From NCBI GenBank assembly GCA_964513075.1, contig CAZELR010000002.1, positions 1 through 64,000 on the forward strand: DNA of 64,000 nucleotides, read 5' to 3'. This DNA comes from DAOUBP01 sp964513075. Its GTDB lineage: Bacteria; Chloroflexota; Anaerolineae; CG2-30-64-16. The translations under genes were made by a program, and so were the position numbers. Of the stretch, positions 23,801-33,858 are shown piece by piece. Numbering within the stretch: position 1 is the first letter of the stretch; each line of letters opens with the position of its first letter. The notes beneath the pieces are model-generated. The model had not been told where the DNA came from and did not search any database. It saw nothing but the letters and a program-made list of their open reading frames with translations.

Positions 23801-24621
23801 CCTTCCGCCGTAGCCTGTGACAGCGCGAAGATCAGCCGCTCGCCCAGCTTTTGAAGATCTCGCATCCGGGCTTCATCATCACCTGTTCCTGCGGCAAGGA
23901 AGAGCAGGTCGATGTCGGAGCTGTAGTTTAGCTCGCCGCCGCCCAGCTTGCCCATGCCCAAGACGGTGAACCCCTCAGGCTCGACGCCGAGCTGTGCGGC
24001 AACGATCTCCAGCGCGGCCCGAATGATGCTCTCGGCCAGATGCGAAAGCTGCGCGGTCACGGATGCTAACTCAAGCAGCCCGCCCAGGTCTGCGATGCCG
24101 ATGCGCAGCAGCTCGCGTTGCTGGTAGCGCCGGAGCGCGTCCAGGGCGGCCGCGGGATCATCTCCTGAATTTAGGCATAGCCAGGGAACGACGGCCGCAC
24201 GAGCCTCGGCCAGCAGGCGATCGGGGCTTTTGAGCTGCGCCAGCCCGTTGCGCTCGGCCAACAGCACAAAATAGCCGGGGTTGCGCAGGAGGATATCGGT
24301 GAGGTATTGGCTGCCGGCCAGCAGCGTGACCAGCCTCTCTAGGGTGTGTGGTTCGTCCGCCAGCCGCGCCAGCAGTACGTCCGGATCCGGCTGGCTCTGT
24401 AGGAAGCGTTCTAGGTTGATGAGTGCGCGGTCGGGGCTGGCAGCCTCCGTGAGACCGCGCAGTAGGGGCGGCAGGAGGCGCTCGAGAGCTGCGCTTTCTT
24501 CTGTGGATCTGCCCAACGTCCGCAGCCGCCGCGCCGCTCCATGCCAGTCCTCCAGGCCCAGGGGTGCCAACAGCTCCTGGGCCTGGGTGTCAGACGCCAG
24601 GCGGGCGAGGATAACGTTCAC
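20842..24621 (-). CDS. glnE: GlnE-like glutamine synthetase adenylyltransferase with internal ACT domains
   Basis: 1259 aa, about 300 longer than usual GlnE. An N-terminal nucleotidyltransferase domain (GMGKLGGGELNYSSDIDLLF, about 216-240) corresponds to the deadenylylase half. A C-terminal one (GKCGGFELGYASDIEVMF, about 970-990) corresponds to the adenylylase half; the second metal Asp is Glu there. Between them lie two ACT-like segments (VTIVGYDYLGELSVICGLL, about 590-625; RISAADTPGFLYEFTNALA, about 735-785), resembling the GlnD C-terminus. The linker between the ACT segments (ERGSKGAGERGQ) is encoded by an octamer repeat. GTG at 24621 is one base from the preceding stop; an earlier GTG at 24666 would overlap. 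Last gene of the ccm operon. Confidence 0.88.
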   Translation of the reverse strand: MNVILARLASDTQAQELLAPLGLEDWHGAARRLRTLGRSTEESAALERLLPPLLRGLTEAASPDRALINLERFLQSQPDPDVLLARLADEPHTLERLVTLLAGSQYLTDILLRNPGYFVLLAERNGLAQLKSPDRLLAEARAAVVPWLCLNSGDDPAAALDALRRYQQRELLRIGIADLGGLLELASVTAQLSHLAESIIRAALEIVAAQLGVEPEGFTVLGMGKLGGGELNYSSDIDLLFLAAGTGDDEARMRDLQKLGERLIFALSQATAEGFLYRVDMRLRPWGRVGPLVSTVDGYLAYLERYARLWERQALLKARVMAGDEQIGADFLRRAEPRLFSASPEEVRVEVHGMKQATEAHLREAGRTWGEVKLGEGSIRDAEFVAQYLQLAHGREHPGLRTGNTREALARLAEAGYLPAEDHRILAEGYTFLRTVEHYLQILDYRQTHTLPANPADLRYLARRLGFQGPDARVHFTARYQQHSQAVRAIYLRHLTAPTAATLHHSPSGGLTMIPEQPTKTTPTHEDTLQVHTARADTVRADTVRLHLARLAPSYAATFDPAEVERHASMAARLDASTPVTVEARPLADDLWRVTIVGYDYLGELSVICGLLFAYGFSIVDGHVYTYEPGVEAGERGSKGAGERGQAADARRKIVDVFQVRPVATVQPDKKIWPRYSADLLALVELLQAREQRMAQGVLAKRVAEALQVSIATAPALPPVDIEIDNDASPAYTVLRISAADTPGFLYEFTNALALRGIHISQVSVISTGNRVQDTLLVTDSRGGKITAPDRQRELRAATVLIKHFTHLLPRSPNPESALLHFHEYLGELFSRPSWPDDLASLERPEVLDALARLLGVSEFLWDDFLRMQYANLFPVVADVDALAAPRRKVELAAELSTLIATAPDLGARRAALNAFKDREMFRIDMRHILGHTRDFDAFSGELTDLVETVVAAAARMVQEELAAQYGTPRGADGAPIPLAVCVLGKCGGFELGYASDIEVMFIYAGSGQTSGPRATSAAEFFDKLVTEFGRAIWARREGIFEIDLELRPYGKAGSLAVPLDAFRRYFAPEGPAWAYERQALIKLRAIAGDADLGRQVEALRDAYVYDAGSFDVAAMRAMRERQLRHIVTPGAFNAKYSLGGLVDVEYVVQGLQMRHGAVHPDLRLTNTRAAIAALAAHGFLSQENAHRLHQAHIFLQQLINALRVVRGNSKDLTVPPEGSEEFAFLARRLGYGHDPGHLAATLSDQAAWVQRLEGRLLG
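22690..22732 (-). repeat. Octanucleotide CTCCCCTG repeat inside glnE
   Basis: Four to five degenerate period-8 units in frame, encoding GERGSKGAGERG between the two ACT segments. Same unit as at 9868-9908 and 60310-60345. Confidence 0.75.
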
Positions 24622-24622
24622 T

Positions 24623-25168
24623 CTATGATGGTAACGTCTGCCCGCAACCCGCGCAGAAGCGGTCACCGGGTTGATAGGGCTGGCCGCAGGCGGAGCAGGC
24701 GAGCGTGGCCGCTACATCGTTAGCCGGCGCGCGTTGGGAGGGCAGGGCCGCGCCGCATGCCGCGCAGAACTTGTCTTCAGGTGCGGCAGGTTTGCCACAC
24801 GCCGGACAGGAGCGGCCGCTGGCGACGAGGCCCGCGTGGCGCTGGCGGATTGAGCGCTCAATGACAGAATCCAGCTCTTCGTCGATCTCGGTCTCCAAGC
24901 CGTCCAGCGCGCGTAAGGAATTGGCTGCGGCCTGTTTGAGGCGTGCTTCGAAGGCGACAAAGTCCTCGTCGGTGATCTTGCCCACTCGATGGTCGAAGTT
25001 CAGCTCGCGCAGCGCCTGAAATGCAGCGTCACGCTGCGCTAACAATTCGTCCAGCTTCTCTTGCACAGAAACGGTTGCGGGCTGGATCGAGCCTGAACGG
25101 CGGATGATGGGATAGGCCACCCCAAACAAGGCGATGGCTGCGAGTAGGATGGCTGAGACGATGAGCAT
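24623..25168 (-). CDS. Membrane-anchored double zinc-ribbon protein (CcmI-like position)
   Basis: 181 aa. One N-terminal membrane helix (MLIVSAILLAAIALFGVAYPI), a coiled-coil region (QEKLDELLAQRDAAFQALRELNFDHRVGKITDEDF) resembling the first part of CcmI, and two C-terminal zinc ribbons (CPACGKP...CAACG; CSACGQP...CAGCG). It lies directly downstream of ccmF, so a role in apocytochrome handling is a reasonable inference; the ribbons are not part of classical CcmI. Confidence 0.75.
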   Translation of the reverse strand: MLIVSAILLAAIALFGVAYPIIRRSGSIQPATVSVQEKLDELLAQRDAAFQALRELNFDHRVGKITDEDFVAFEARLKQAAANSLRALDGLETEIDEELDSVIERSIRQRHAGLVASGRSCPACGKPAAPEDKFCAACGAALPSQRAPANDVAATLACSACGQPYQPGDRFCAGCGQTLPS

Positions 25169-25185
25169 GCTTTAATTCCAGTCAC

Positions 25186-25233
25186 AAACCCTCGTTTTCC
25201 AAACCAGGTTTCGCCGAGAAACCTGGTTTGGAA
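25186..25233. repeat. Perfect palindrome between ccmF and zinc-ribbon gene
   Basis: CTCGTTTTCCAAACCAGG... mirrored by CCTGGTTTGGAAAACGAG with a five-base loop; 22-base perfect arms. No U-tract, so it is not a typical terminator; it lies in an operon junction. Confidence 0.8.
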
Positions 25234-25241
25234 AACGAGAT

Positions 25242-27293
<2,052 letters not shown>

Positions 27294-27315
27294 GGTGTTG
27301 TCTCCAAGCTACGAC

Positions 27316-27354
27316 TGCGTGTTGCGTACTACGTACTGCGCGTATCGTACTACG
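27316..27354. repeat. Degenerate heptamer array upstream of ccmF
   Basis: Units GCGTGTT, GCGTACT, ACGTACT, GCGCGTATCGTACT: a decayed GCGTATT-type array in the tlpA-ccmF gap. Confidence 0.6.
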
Positions 27355-27411
27355 AATTGGTCCAGGCTGACGGTGGGATCCAATACGAAGCGCGCAGCAT
27401 GCCGTATGATT

Positions 27412-27990
27412 TTACTTCGGCATGATTTGTGCGATGCGCTCTTCCAATTCCTCAGCCGTCAGTGGGCCGATTTTGCGGCAGCCGACGATTTTGCCTTCGG
27501 GATCGACAAAGAAGGTCTCCGGCACGCCGCGGATGGTGTAGCGCTTGGAGATCTTGCTGGCGAGATCCGCTCCGTTGGGGTAGGTGATATCGAATTTTGC
27601 CAGGTAGCGCTTGGCCGCAGGGTCCTGGTCCAGGTAATCCACGCCTATGAAGACGATGCCCTGATCCTTATACTTGCGCCAGGCGGCCTCTATTTCGGCA
27701 GCCTCCTGTTCACACGGGCCGCACCAGCTCGCCCAGAAGTTGAGTACAACCCCCTTGCCGCGTAAATCGGCCAGGCTGACGGTCTCGCTCGGCCAGCCGC
27801 CGTTGTATTCGGGGAAGAGAGTCAGGGTGAGATCGGGCGCGGCCTCATCGCACAGGCTCTTCTGCGGCGGTTTGATCAGCATCATGATGAGCAGTCCACC
27901 GATAAACAGGACGCCGATGCCCAGGACGATGGCCCAGCCGGGCAGTTTGCGCTTCGATTGAGGGGTAGCTGAATCTGTGTTTTCAGTCAT
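27412..27990 (-). CDS. Membrane-anchored thioredoxin-like protein (TlpA/CcmG)
   Basis: 192 aa from the ATG at 27990 (SD AGGA). One N-terminal membrane helix (about residues 18-40), then a thioredoxin fold with FWASWCGPCEQEA as the active site, the GVDYLD strand and the cis-Pro motif RGVPETFFVDPEG. It probably reduces apocytochrome c thiols. The upstream ORF extension lies in a palindrome and is rejected. Confidence 0.92.
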   Translation of the reverse strand: MTENTDSATPQSKRKLPGWAIVLGIGVLFIGGLLIMMLIKPPQKSLCDEAAPDLTLTLFPEYNGGWPSETVSLADLRGKGVVLNFWASWCGPCEQEAAEIEAAWRKYKDQGIVFIGVDYLDQDPAAKRYLAKFDITYPNGADLASKISKRYTIRGVPETFFVDPEGKIVGCRKIGPLTAEELEERIAQIMPK

Positions 27991-28012
27991 AGCGTATTCC
28001 TGGTCAGTGTGC

Positions 28013-28053
28013 CTCAAGTTTGGCATCCCTCGCAGGGATGCCAAACTTGAGTT
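28013..28053. repeat. Perfect palindrome between ccmH and tlpA
   Basis: CTCAAGTTTGGCATCCC, loop TCGCA, GGGATGCCAAACTTGAG: 17-base perfect arms just before the tlpA leader, in an operon junction. Confidence 0.8.
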
Positions 28054-28055
28054 GC

Positions 28056-28565
28056 TCATTCGTCAAGCTGCTTCAGCTCTTGCTCCACGCGTGCAAGATA
28101 CTCGTCGCCCGCAGGCTTTTTTGTGCTCGGCTCAAGCAAGGTCGCTTCGGGCGAAGCCGCCTGCGTGATCGGCTTGCGCCGCCGCCAGGTGAAGATCAGA
28201 TAGGCCACCCACCCCAGGCCCACCACTGCGGCCAGGACGGGGAAGATCCAGGCGATCAGGTTGAAACCCTCCTTTGACGGCTGGCCCAGCACCACGTCAC
28301 CGTATTGTTGGACAAAGTAGGCCTTGATCTGCTCCTTACTTTCGCCTGCTATCAGCTTTTCAGCGATGACCTCGCGCATCTGGATGCACGCCTGCAGCTC
28401 GCAGTTGTCGAGCCGCACGCCGTTGCACAACGGGCACCATAGATCGCGGGCGATCGCATTGATTTCGTTAGGGGTGGGCGTCTGCGCCAGGGCCGGTGAT
28501 GCCAGCAATGCCAGAACTACGGCCACAACTATGGCCATGACACAGAGCGCTGCAGCTCGTTTCAT
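28056..28565 (-). CDS. ccmH: Cytochrome c maturation protein CcmH
   Basis: 169 aa from the ATG at 28565 (SD GGAGG). A signal peptide (to ALAQ) is followed by the DLWCPLCNGVRLDNCELQACIQMREVI segment. CPLC is the CcmH redox pair, and two further Cys follow in the same helix. One C-terminal membrane segment (FNLIAWIFPVLAAVVGLGWVAYLIF). It would work with TlpA/CcmG and CcmF. Confidence 0.92.
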   Translation of the reverse strand: MKRAAALCVMAIVVAVVLALLASPALAQTPTPNEINAIARDLWCPLCNGVRLDNCELQACIQMREVIAEKLIAGESKEQIKAYFVQQYGDVVLGQPSKEGFNLIAWIFPVLAAVVGLGWVAYLIFTWRRRKPITQAASPEATLLEPSTKKPAGDEYLARVEQELKQLDE

Positions 28566-28590
28566 CAAACTATCTGCCTCCACTGATAAA

Positions 28591-29526
28591 CTAGCCTCGC
28601 CGCGGCGCGCCGCATTGCGCGCAAAAGCGGTCGTCGGGCCGATGCCGGTGTCCGCATTGCGTGCAAAAGTCGGCAGCATCAGCGGCTGGCTCGGGGGTGC
28701 GTTGTACTCGCGCTGAGGGGACATGCGGGCGTTTGGCTGTCTCGAGGGCTGGCCGCCGGCGGCGGGATAACAGCCAGTGGACAAAAAAGGCCATGAGCAT
28801 TATGGCGCCCGCGCCGATGAACACCCACGGCAGCCAGCCGCCGATGTCGGGCCTGCTCGATGATGCGCTCGAGGTGGCCGGCGTTGGGGATGAGTTTGTT
28901 ACGGCTAGTTGCGGGCTGGATACACCGGAGTCGGCCTTTGTATAGCGCAGAACGATCTTCAGCATTTCGCCGGCCGCCAGATTGGCGCGTCTAAATACAT
29001 AATATGTCAGGCCATCTGTGCGGGTTTCGCTGCTCTCAGCCGCGGGGTCCACGCTGAAATCAGTGGCGCGGGCCGGTTGCTGCACCGTGACCGCAAGCGT
29101 CTCAATGGCGTAGGGCGCCTGAAAAGAGTAAACGATCTCGCGTTGGTTGCCTGAGGGCTGCCGGTCGACGTAATATTCGAGGTGGAACGACGCGGCAGGC
29201 AGTTGCCTGTAGATCAATTTACTTTCACTGATCTCAGAGGCCGCTGTGAGCAGGCCGCCCGCAGCATCAGGATAAGCTGCCTGGACGTTGCGCGCGCCGG
29301 CGGGTAACGGGATGCTGATATCGCGCGGGAAGCTGGTCGGCTCCGTAAAGTCCCCCGCAAAGATCACCAGCAGGCCCGGATCGTCGTACTCGGGCCAGAG
29401 GAGTAATGAAGCAGTTTTGATCGTCGGAGGCGCGTCTTGAGCCATCACCGGCAGCGCGCTCAGGATAAGGATCAGCGCGCCGGCCAGGATGCCTGCCATA
29501 AGCCCCAGAGACCGATAGCGATTCAT
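28591..29526 (-). CDS. Secreted/membrane protein with C-terminal zinc ribbon, unknown function
   Basis: 311 aa. Signal peptide or anchor at residues 5-30 (ending VMAQ), a beta-rich extracytoplasmic domain (about 40-215), a membrane helix (WLPWVFIGAGAIMLMAFFVHWLL) and a cytoplasmic C-terminal zinc ribbon CTQCGHRHRPDDRFCAQCG. It overlaps nothing but precedes ccmH by 26 bases; first gene of the ccm operon. I do not recognise the family beyond this layout; a metal or heme-related role is only suggested by context. Confidence 0.7.
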   Translation of the reverse strand: MNRYRSLGLMAGILAGALILILSALPVMAQDAPPTIKTASLLLWPEYDDPGLLVIFAGDFTEPTSFPRDISIPLPAGARNVQAAYPDAAGGLLTAASEISESKLIYRQLPAASFHLEYYVDRQPSGNQREIVYSFQAPYAIETLAVTVQQPARATDFSVDPAAESSETRTDGLTYYVFRRANLAAGEMLKIVLRYTKADSGVSSPQLAVTNSSPTPATSSASSSRPDIGGWLPWVFIGAGAIMLMAFFVHWLLSRRRRPALETAKRPHVPSARVQRTPEPAADAADFCTQCGHRHRPDDRFCAQCGAPRRG

Positions 29527-29563
29527 ACGGTTGCAACTCCAGCATAATAGGAATAGAATAAAT

Positions 29564-29591
29564 ATTATAGCACACAGCAGCCTGGAGGCAA
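29564..29591 (-). promoter_or_regulatory. Promoter of the ccm operon
   Basis: Minus strand TTGCCT (29586-29591), 16-base spacer, TATAAT (29564-29569). Confidence 0.55.
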
Positions 29592-29683
29592 AGGCGCAAC
29601 AAAACTTCTTTGAGGGTTGTCGCTGCAGTTCACATTCGTGCCAGTCCCGTCATCTAATATATAGCATATTGTGCTATTGAGAG

Positions 29684-29713
29684 TTGACAAATTGTGCGCA
29701 ACTAGTGTATCAT
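29684..29713 (+). promoter_or_regulatory. Promoter of the L,D-transpeptidase
   Basis: TTGACA (29684-29689), 18-base spacer, TATCAT (29708-29713). Confidence 0.65.
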
Positions 29714-29763
29714 CTGAGAGCAACGATTCAGAAGAATCGCTTGATATAAGTGAGGTGACAAAT

Positions 29764-30645
29764 ATGCGTTGGCCTTCGTTTTTCTCCCGTGGCCTGAGCC
29801 GAAGTCGGCCGTTTTCGAGGCATCATCCAGTCTTGCTGACGGCATTGCTGCTGTTCACGTTTGTCGCCGTGAACGTAGTCTCTGTATCTCCTGCGGCTGC
29901 TGCACCTGCTGCCGATCAGACCGTCTACGTGGTGCGTGCTGGCGACACGCTGGCGCGTATTTCGGCCCGCTACGGCGTTTCGATAGCTGCCTTGGTGAGC
30001 GCCAACGGCATCACAAATCCCAACCGGATCTTCGTCGGTCAGACGCTGATCATTCCTGGGGTTAACGGCGGTGGCACATTGCCTGCTCCTAGCCCGGCTC
30101 CCGGCACAGGCAGTATCTACATCGTCCAGCCTGGCGATACCCTCAGCAGAATAGCGGTTCGTTACGGCACGACTGTTGCGGCTTTGTTGGCTGCGAACGG
30201 CTTGACGAATCCCGACCGAATCTGGGTTGGCCAGCGGCTGCGCATCGGCAGCGGGGGCGGCGCACCGCCTGCGCCTGTGACAGGGTCTTCGGGGGAGCGT
30301 TGGATCGATGTGAACCTGAGCGCTCAGACCTTGACAGCCTACCAAGGCAACACGCCGGTCTTCTCAGCCCTCATCAGCGGCGGCTTGGCTGGCACTCCCA
30401 CGGTTGTAGGACGGTTCAAAATCTATACGAAGCTGACCTCCACGCGTATGACCGGGCCGGGGTACGATTTGCCCAATGTTCCCTACACGATGTATTTCTA
30501 TCGGGGCTATGCGATCCATGGCACCTATTGGCACAACAACTTCGGCACCCCGATGAGCCACGGCTGCGTTAACATGCGAACACAGGACGCGGCGTGGGTG
30601 TTCAACTGGGCTAGCATCGGCACCACGGTGGTAACACATTGGTGA
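29764..30645 (+). CDS. LysM-domain L,D-transpeptidase (YkuD)
   Basis: Cell wall cross-linking enzyme, 293 aa from the ATG at 29764 (SD GAGGTGA). A signal peptide ends at about residue 46 (SPAAAA). Two LysM domains follow (YVVRAGDTLARISARYG...; YIVQPGDTLSRIAVRYG...), joined by Pro/Gly linkers. The YkuD domain covers about 175-293 with the catalytic HGTYW...GTPMSHGCVNM. The LysM repeats would hold it on peptidoglycan. Confidence 0.95.
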   Translation: MRWPSFFSRGLSRSRPFSRHHPVLLTALLLFTFVAVNVVSVSPAAAAPAADQTVYVVRAGDTLARISARYGVSIAALVSANGITNPNRIFVGQTLIIPGVNGGGTLPAPSPAPGTGSIYIVQPGDTLSRIAVRYGTTVAALLAANGLTNPDRIWVGQRLRIGSGGGAPPAPVTGSSGERWIDVNLSAQTLTAYQGNTPVFSALISGGLAGTPTVVGRFKIYTKLTSTRMTGPGYDLPNVPYTMYFYRGYAIHGTYWHNNFGTPMSHGCVNMRTQDAAWVFNWASIGTTVVTHW

Positions 30646-30651
30646 TCACCT

Positions 30652-30691
30652 ATCAGAAACCCGGATTCAGGGAGAATCCGGGTTTCTGATA
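30652..30691. repeat. Palindrome after the L,D-transpeptidase
   Basis: ATCAGAAACCCGGATTC, loop AGGGA, GAATCCGGGTTTCTGAT: perfect 17-base arms between convergent genes. It lacks a T-run, but its place suggests a bidirectional transcription end. Confidence 0.75.
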
Positions 30692-30715
30692 TGCATGGTT
30701 TCGGTTGGCGTCTTG

Positions 30716-31672
30716 TCACCGCGGCGACGACTGTGCACCGGCGCCGTTGCGGGCAAAGCGAGGATCCTCCGCCAGCAGTCGCTCCAGTCCCTCTGTCAGA
30801 GACACCTTCGGCCGATAGCCTAGCAGGCGTTGGGCCACATTCAGATCAGCTACCAGGCGAGAGATGCCGCCGCCCTCTTGGGGGTTATAGATCACCTCCG
30901 GCTGGCGTTGTGTGACTTGCCCAAGCGTGGCGATGAGCGTGTGGATGCTAGTCTCTTGGCCTGAACCGATATTGATCACCTTGCGGTCAACATCTGCAGC
31001 CGTGGCGGCTGCGATCAGCGCATCTACGACATCGTCGATATAAACGAAATCGCGGGTCTGCTGGCCGTTGCCATGCACTACTACCGATGTGCGGTTTAGT
31101 ACGCTCCTCGCGAAGTGGGGCACGACTGGCGCGTGCACCGGCGGGATGCGTTGACCCGGACCGTAGGCATTGAAGATGCGTAGTGCCACCGTTTCGATGC
31201 TGTTCAACGCGCCTAAAGCAAATACGTAATGCTCGGCCGCCAGTTTGCTGACCGCATAGGGTGCTTGAGGGTGCGGCCAAGCTGTCTCAGGTACAGGTTG
31301 CTGCGGCTGGGGCCCATATACTGTGGCCGAGGAGCCGAGCACGATGCGCTTGACGCCCGCATCCCGCGTGGCTTCAGCCAGGCTTACCGTGCCGCCGACG
31401 TTGACATCATTGTACTCACGCGGATAGAGGACCGATTCTTGGACCGACACGCGGGCGGCCAGGTGGAAGACGCAATCGACGTGCTGCAGCAGCGTCCATA
31501 GCTTCGGCCGGTCGCGCACGTCACCCCGCGTGAATAGAACATCGGAATGCAGCCGGGAGGGATCCCCTGCGCTCAGGTCGTCCAGTACGCGCACATGATG
31601 GCCGGCTTTACTCAGACGGTTAGCCAGTGCTGTACCGATGAACCCGGCGCCGCCGGTGATCAAAAAACGCAT
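30716..31672 (-). CDS. NAD-dependent sugar epimerase/dehydratase (GalE-like SDR)
   Basis: 318 aa extended SDR. Seen: GGAGFIGTALANRL nucleotide loop, FHLAARVSVQES, the catalytic YAVSK (Tyr-x-x-x-Lys) and the substrate segment RIFNAYGPGQRIPP. Acts on a nucleotide sugar, probably UDP-glucose/GlcNAc or UDP-glucuronate; the exact reaction is not decided by sequence. Monocistronic. Confidence 0.88.
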   Translation of the reverse strand: MRFLITGGAGFIGTALANRLSKAGHHVRVLDDLSAGDPSRLHSDVLFTRGDVRDRPKLWTLLQHVDCVFHLAARVSVQESVLYPREYNDVNVGGTVSLAEATRDAGVKRIVLGSSATVYGPQPQQPVPETAWPHPQAPYAVSKLAAEHYVFALGALNSIETVALRIFNAYGPGQRIPPVHAPVVPHFARSVLNRTSVVVHGNGQQTRDFVYIDDVVDALIAAATAADVDRKVINIGSGQETSIHTLIATLGQVTQRQPEVIYNPQEGGGISRLVADLNVAQRLLGYRPKVSLTEGLERLLAEDPRFARNGAGAQSSPR

Positions 31673-31749
31673 TTGACAGACTCCTCACAAGGTGTTGCCA
31701 TTTGAGTATAGCATGGCCGCGGGTGCACGCCAAAGGGTGGACCCCTTGT

Positions 31750-31779
31750 TTGCGCCTTCATGCCGTGGGGCGGTATAAT
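31750..31779 (+). promoter_or_regulatory. Promoter of aspS
   Basis: TTGCGC (31750-31755), 18-base spacer, TATAAT (31774-31779). Confidence 0.6.
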
Positions 31780-31809
31780 CGCGGTTGAATCTGAACTGGG
31801 AGAGCTATT

Positions 31810-33570
31810 ATGTTGAAGTCCATCAACTGTGGAGAATTGCGCTCGGAGCACACCGGGCAGACTGTGACCTTGGCCGGGTGGGTGCATCGTCGGCGTGACC
31901 ATGGCGCGTTGTTGTTTCTTGATCTGCGTGATCGTTCAGGCATCGTTCAGGTGACCTGCGATGCGCAGGCGGCGTCGGTGGCCCACGCTGTGCTCAATGC
32001 TGCACGAAGCGAGTACGTCATCCAGGTGACCGGAATCGTGCAGGTGCGGCCCGCCGGGTTGACTAACCCCAATCTGCCCACGGGCGAGATCGAGGTTGTA
32101 GCTGCCGCCGCTCAGATCCTCAATGAGGCGCGCACGACGCCGTTCTATATCAACGAGGATTCAGATGTGGACGAAGCATTGCGATTGAAATATCGTTATC
32201 TCGATCTGCGCCGTCCAGCCATGCAGCGCAACATCCTGTTACGCCATCACACCGTGAAATTGATCCGCGACTTCATGACCGATCAGGGGTTCATCGAAAT
32301 TGAGACCCCGATGCTCATTAAGACGACCCCGGAGGGTGCGCGCGATTACGTCGTGCCCAGCCGTGTTCATCCAGGCCAGTTTTACGCGCTGCCACAGTCG
32401 CCCCAGCAGCTCAAGCAGTTGTTGATGGTGGCTGGGTACGAACGCTACTTTCAGATCGCGCGCTGTTTTCGCGATGAAGACCTGCGCGCCGATCGACAGC
32501 CTGAATTCACGCAATTGGATGTGGAGATGTCATTTGTCGAGCGCGAGGATGTGATGGGCATCATCGAGCCGCTCTATACAAGGATCATCGAAACTTTAGG
32601 CAGCAAACCGATCCTGCAGAAGCCATTCCCGGTCTTGACTTATGCCGAGGCGATGGACAAGTACGGCTCAGATAAGCCGGATCTGCGCTTCGGTATGCAG
32701 TTTGTGGATCTCAGCGATCTGCTGGCCGAGAGTGCGTTTCAGGTCTGCGCCGGTGCGGTAGCCGCGGGCGGGCAGGTCAAGGCGATTGTGGCGCCGGGCG
32801 CCGCCGCCTTCAGCCGGAAGCAGCTCGATGACTTGGCCGAGGTCGCCAGACGTCTTGGCGCCAAGGGCCTTATCTCGATCGTCTGCCGCGATGGTGGCGT
32901 GAAGACCTCTGCCAAAGCACTGACCGAGTCCGAGTTGGCTGCCATCATCGCGCGCACCGGCGCCGGAGATGGCGACCTGATCTTGATCGTTGCCGATAGC
33001 CAGCGCAGCGTGGTGGCCAAGAGCTTGGGTGAACTGCGACTGTTGCTTGGGCAGCAACTAGGCTTAGTGCGAACTGGCAGCCATGCGTTGTGTTGGGTAG
33101 TTGAGTTTCCCTTGTTGGAGTGGAGCGCGGACGAGCAGCGCTGGTCAGCCATGCATCACCCCTTCACCTCGGCCATGGATGAAGATTGGGATTTGCTGGA
33201 GAGCGATCCCGGCCGCGTGCGAGCCAAGGCGTACGACTTGGTGATGGACGGGTGGGAGGTGGGTGGCGGCAGTATTCGTATCCACCGTCGTGACCGGCAG
33301 CAAGCCATGTTCCGCGCGCTGGGCATCGGCCAGGAAGAGGCCGAAGAGAAGTTTGGCCATCTGTTGGAGGCGTTCGAGTACGGCGCGCCGCCTCACGGCG
33401 GCCTTGCCACCGGCATCGATCGCACCGTCGCCATCCTGGCGGGTACGCCCAGCATCCGAGACGTGATTGCCTTCCCGAAGACCGCGTCGGCCACCGACTT
33501 GATGTTTCGTTCGCCGTCAGAGATCAACGCGGCCCAGTTGCGCGAGCTGCACCTGGCGGTTGTTGATTAG
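31810..33570 (+). CDS. aspS: Aspartyl-tRNA synthetase (bacterial type)
   Basis: Class II synthetase, 586 aa with the bacterial GAD insertion. N-terminal OB fold (GWVHRRRDHGALLFLDLRDRSG), motif 2 FRDEDLRADRQPEFTQLD and motif 3 GLATGIDRTVAIL. The loop RRRDHG has His where the discriminating E. coli enzyme has Leu (RRRDLG). His here is associated with non-discriminating enzymes that also charge tRNA-Asn, which would need GatCAB. SD GGGAGAG. Confidence 0.96.
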   Translation: MLKSINCGELRSEHTGQTVTLAGWVHRRRDHGALLFLDLRDRSGIVQVTCDAQAASVAHAVLNAARSEYVIQVTGIVQVRPAGLTNPNLPTGEIEVVAAAAQILNEARTTPFYINEDSDVDEALRLKYRYLDLRRPAMQRNILLRHHTVKLIRDFMTDQGFIEIETPMLIKTTPEGARDYVVPSRVHPGQFYALPQSPQQLKQLLMVAGYERYFQIARCFRDEDLRADRQPEFTQLDVEMSFVEREDVMGIIEPLYTRIIETLGSKPILQKPFPVLTYAEAMDKYGSDKPDLRFGMQFVDLSDLLAESAFQVCAGAVAAGGQVKAIVAPGAAAFSRKQLDDLAEVARRLGAKGLISIVCRDGGVKTSAKALTESELAAIIARTGAGDGDLILIVADSQRSVVAKSLGELRLLLGQQLGLVRTGSHALCWVVEFPLLEWSADEQRWSAMHHPFTSAMDEDWDLLESDPGRVRAKAYDLVMDGWEVGGGSIRIHRRDRQQAMFRALGIGQEEAEEKFGHLLEAFEYGAPPHGGLATGIDRTVAILAGTPSIRDVIAFPKTASATDLMFRSPSEINAAQLRELHLAVVD

Positions 33571-33610
33571 GGAGCGAGGCGCCCGGGGTGTCTTGCCTCT
33601 TCTCTGAGGT

Positions 33611-33639
33611 TTGCGCCCTGAAAAAAGTTGTGCTAGGAT
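33611..33639 (+). promoter_or_regulatory. Promoter of the candidate 6S RNA
   Basis: TTGCGC (33611-33616), 17-base spacer, TAGGAT (33634-33639), placing a start near 33645. Confidence 0.5.
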
Positions 33640-33643
33640 AACC

Positions 33644-33856
33644 CAGCAGAACCCTGCCGTGCTCGTGATGTTCCAACAGCGTTTTGAGCCAACATGAATA
33701 CAAAGGGAGCTGGACATCCCGGCCGGAGATGCAATAGCTGCGCACGCCGCTTCGTGTGACGTGCGTCTTAGCAAAGCAGAACTGACCGGCAAGGCACCCA
33801 CCTGCGAAAGCAGGTTCAAAACAGTCGAGCACACGGCACAGCGGGGGACTCAGAAT
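33644..33856 (+). ncRNA. ssrS: Candidate 6S RNA
   Basis: A noncoding stretch between aspS and the MBL gene with its own promoter and terminator. The ends pair (GCCGTGCTC near 33654 with GAGCACACGGC near 33827), giving a long rod-like fold with an open centre. A middle hairpin GCGCACG/CGTGCGT is present. The 3' part GGCACCCACCTGCGAAAGCAGGTTCAAAAC resembles the ACC(T)n...AGGTTCAA hairpin near the 3' end of known 6S RNAs. Length about 200 matches. RNase P and tmRNA signatures are absent. Confidence 0.55.
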
Positions 33857-33858
33857 AT

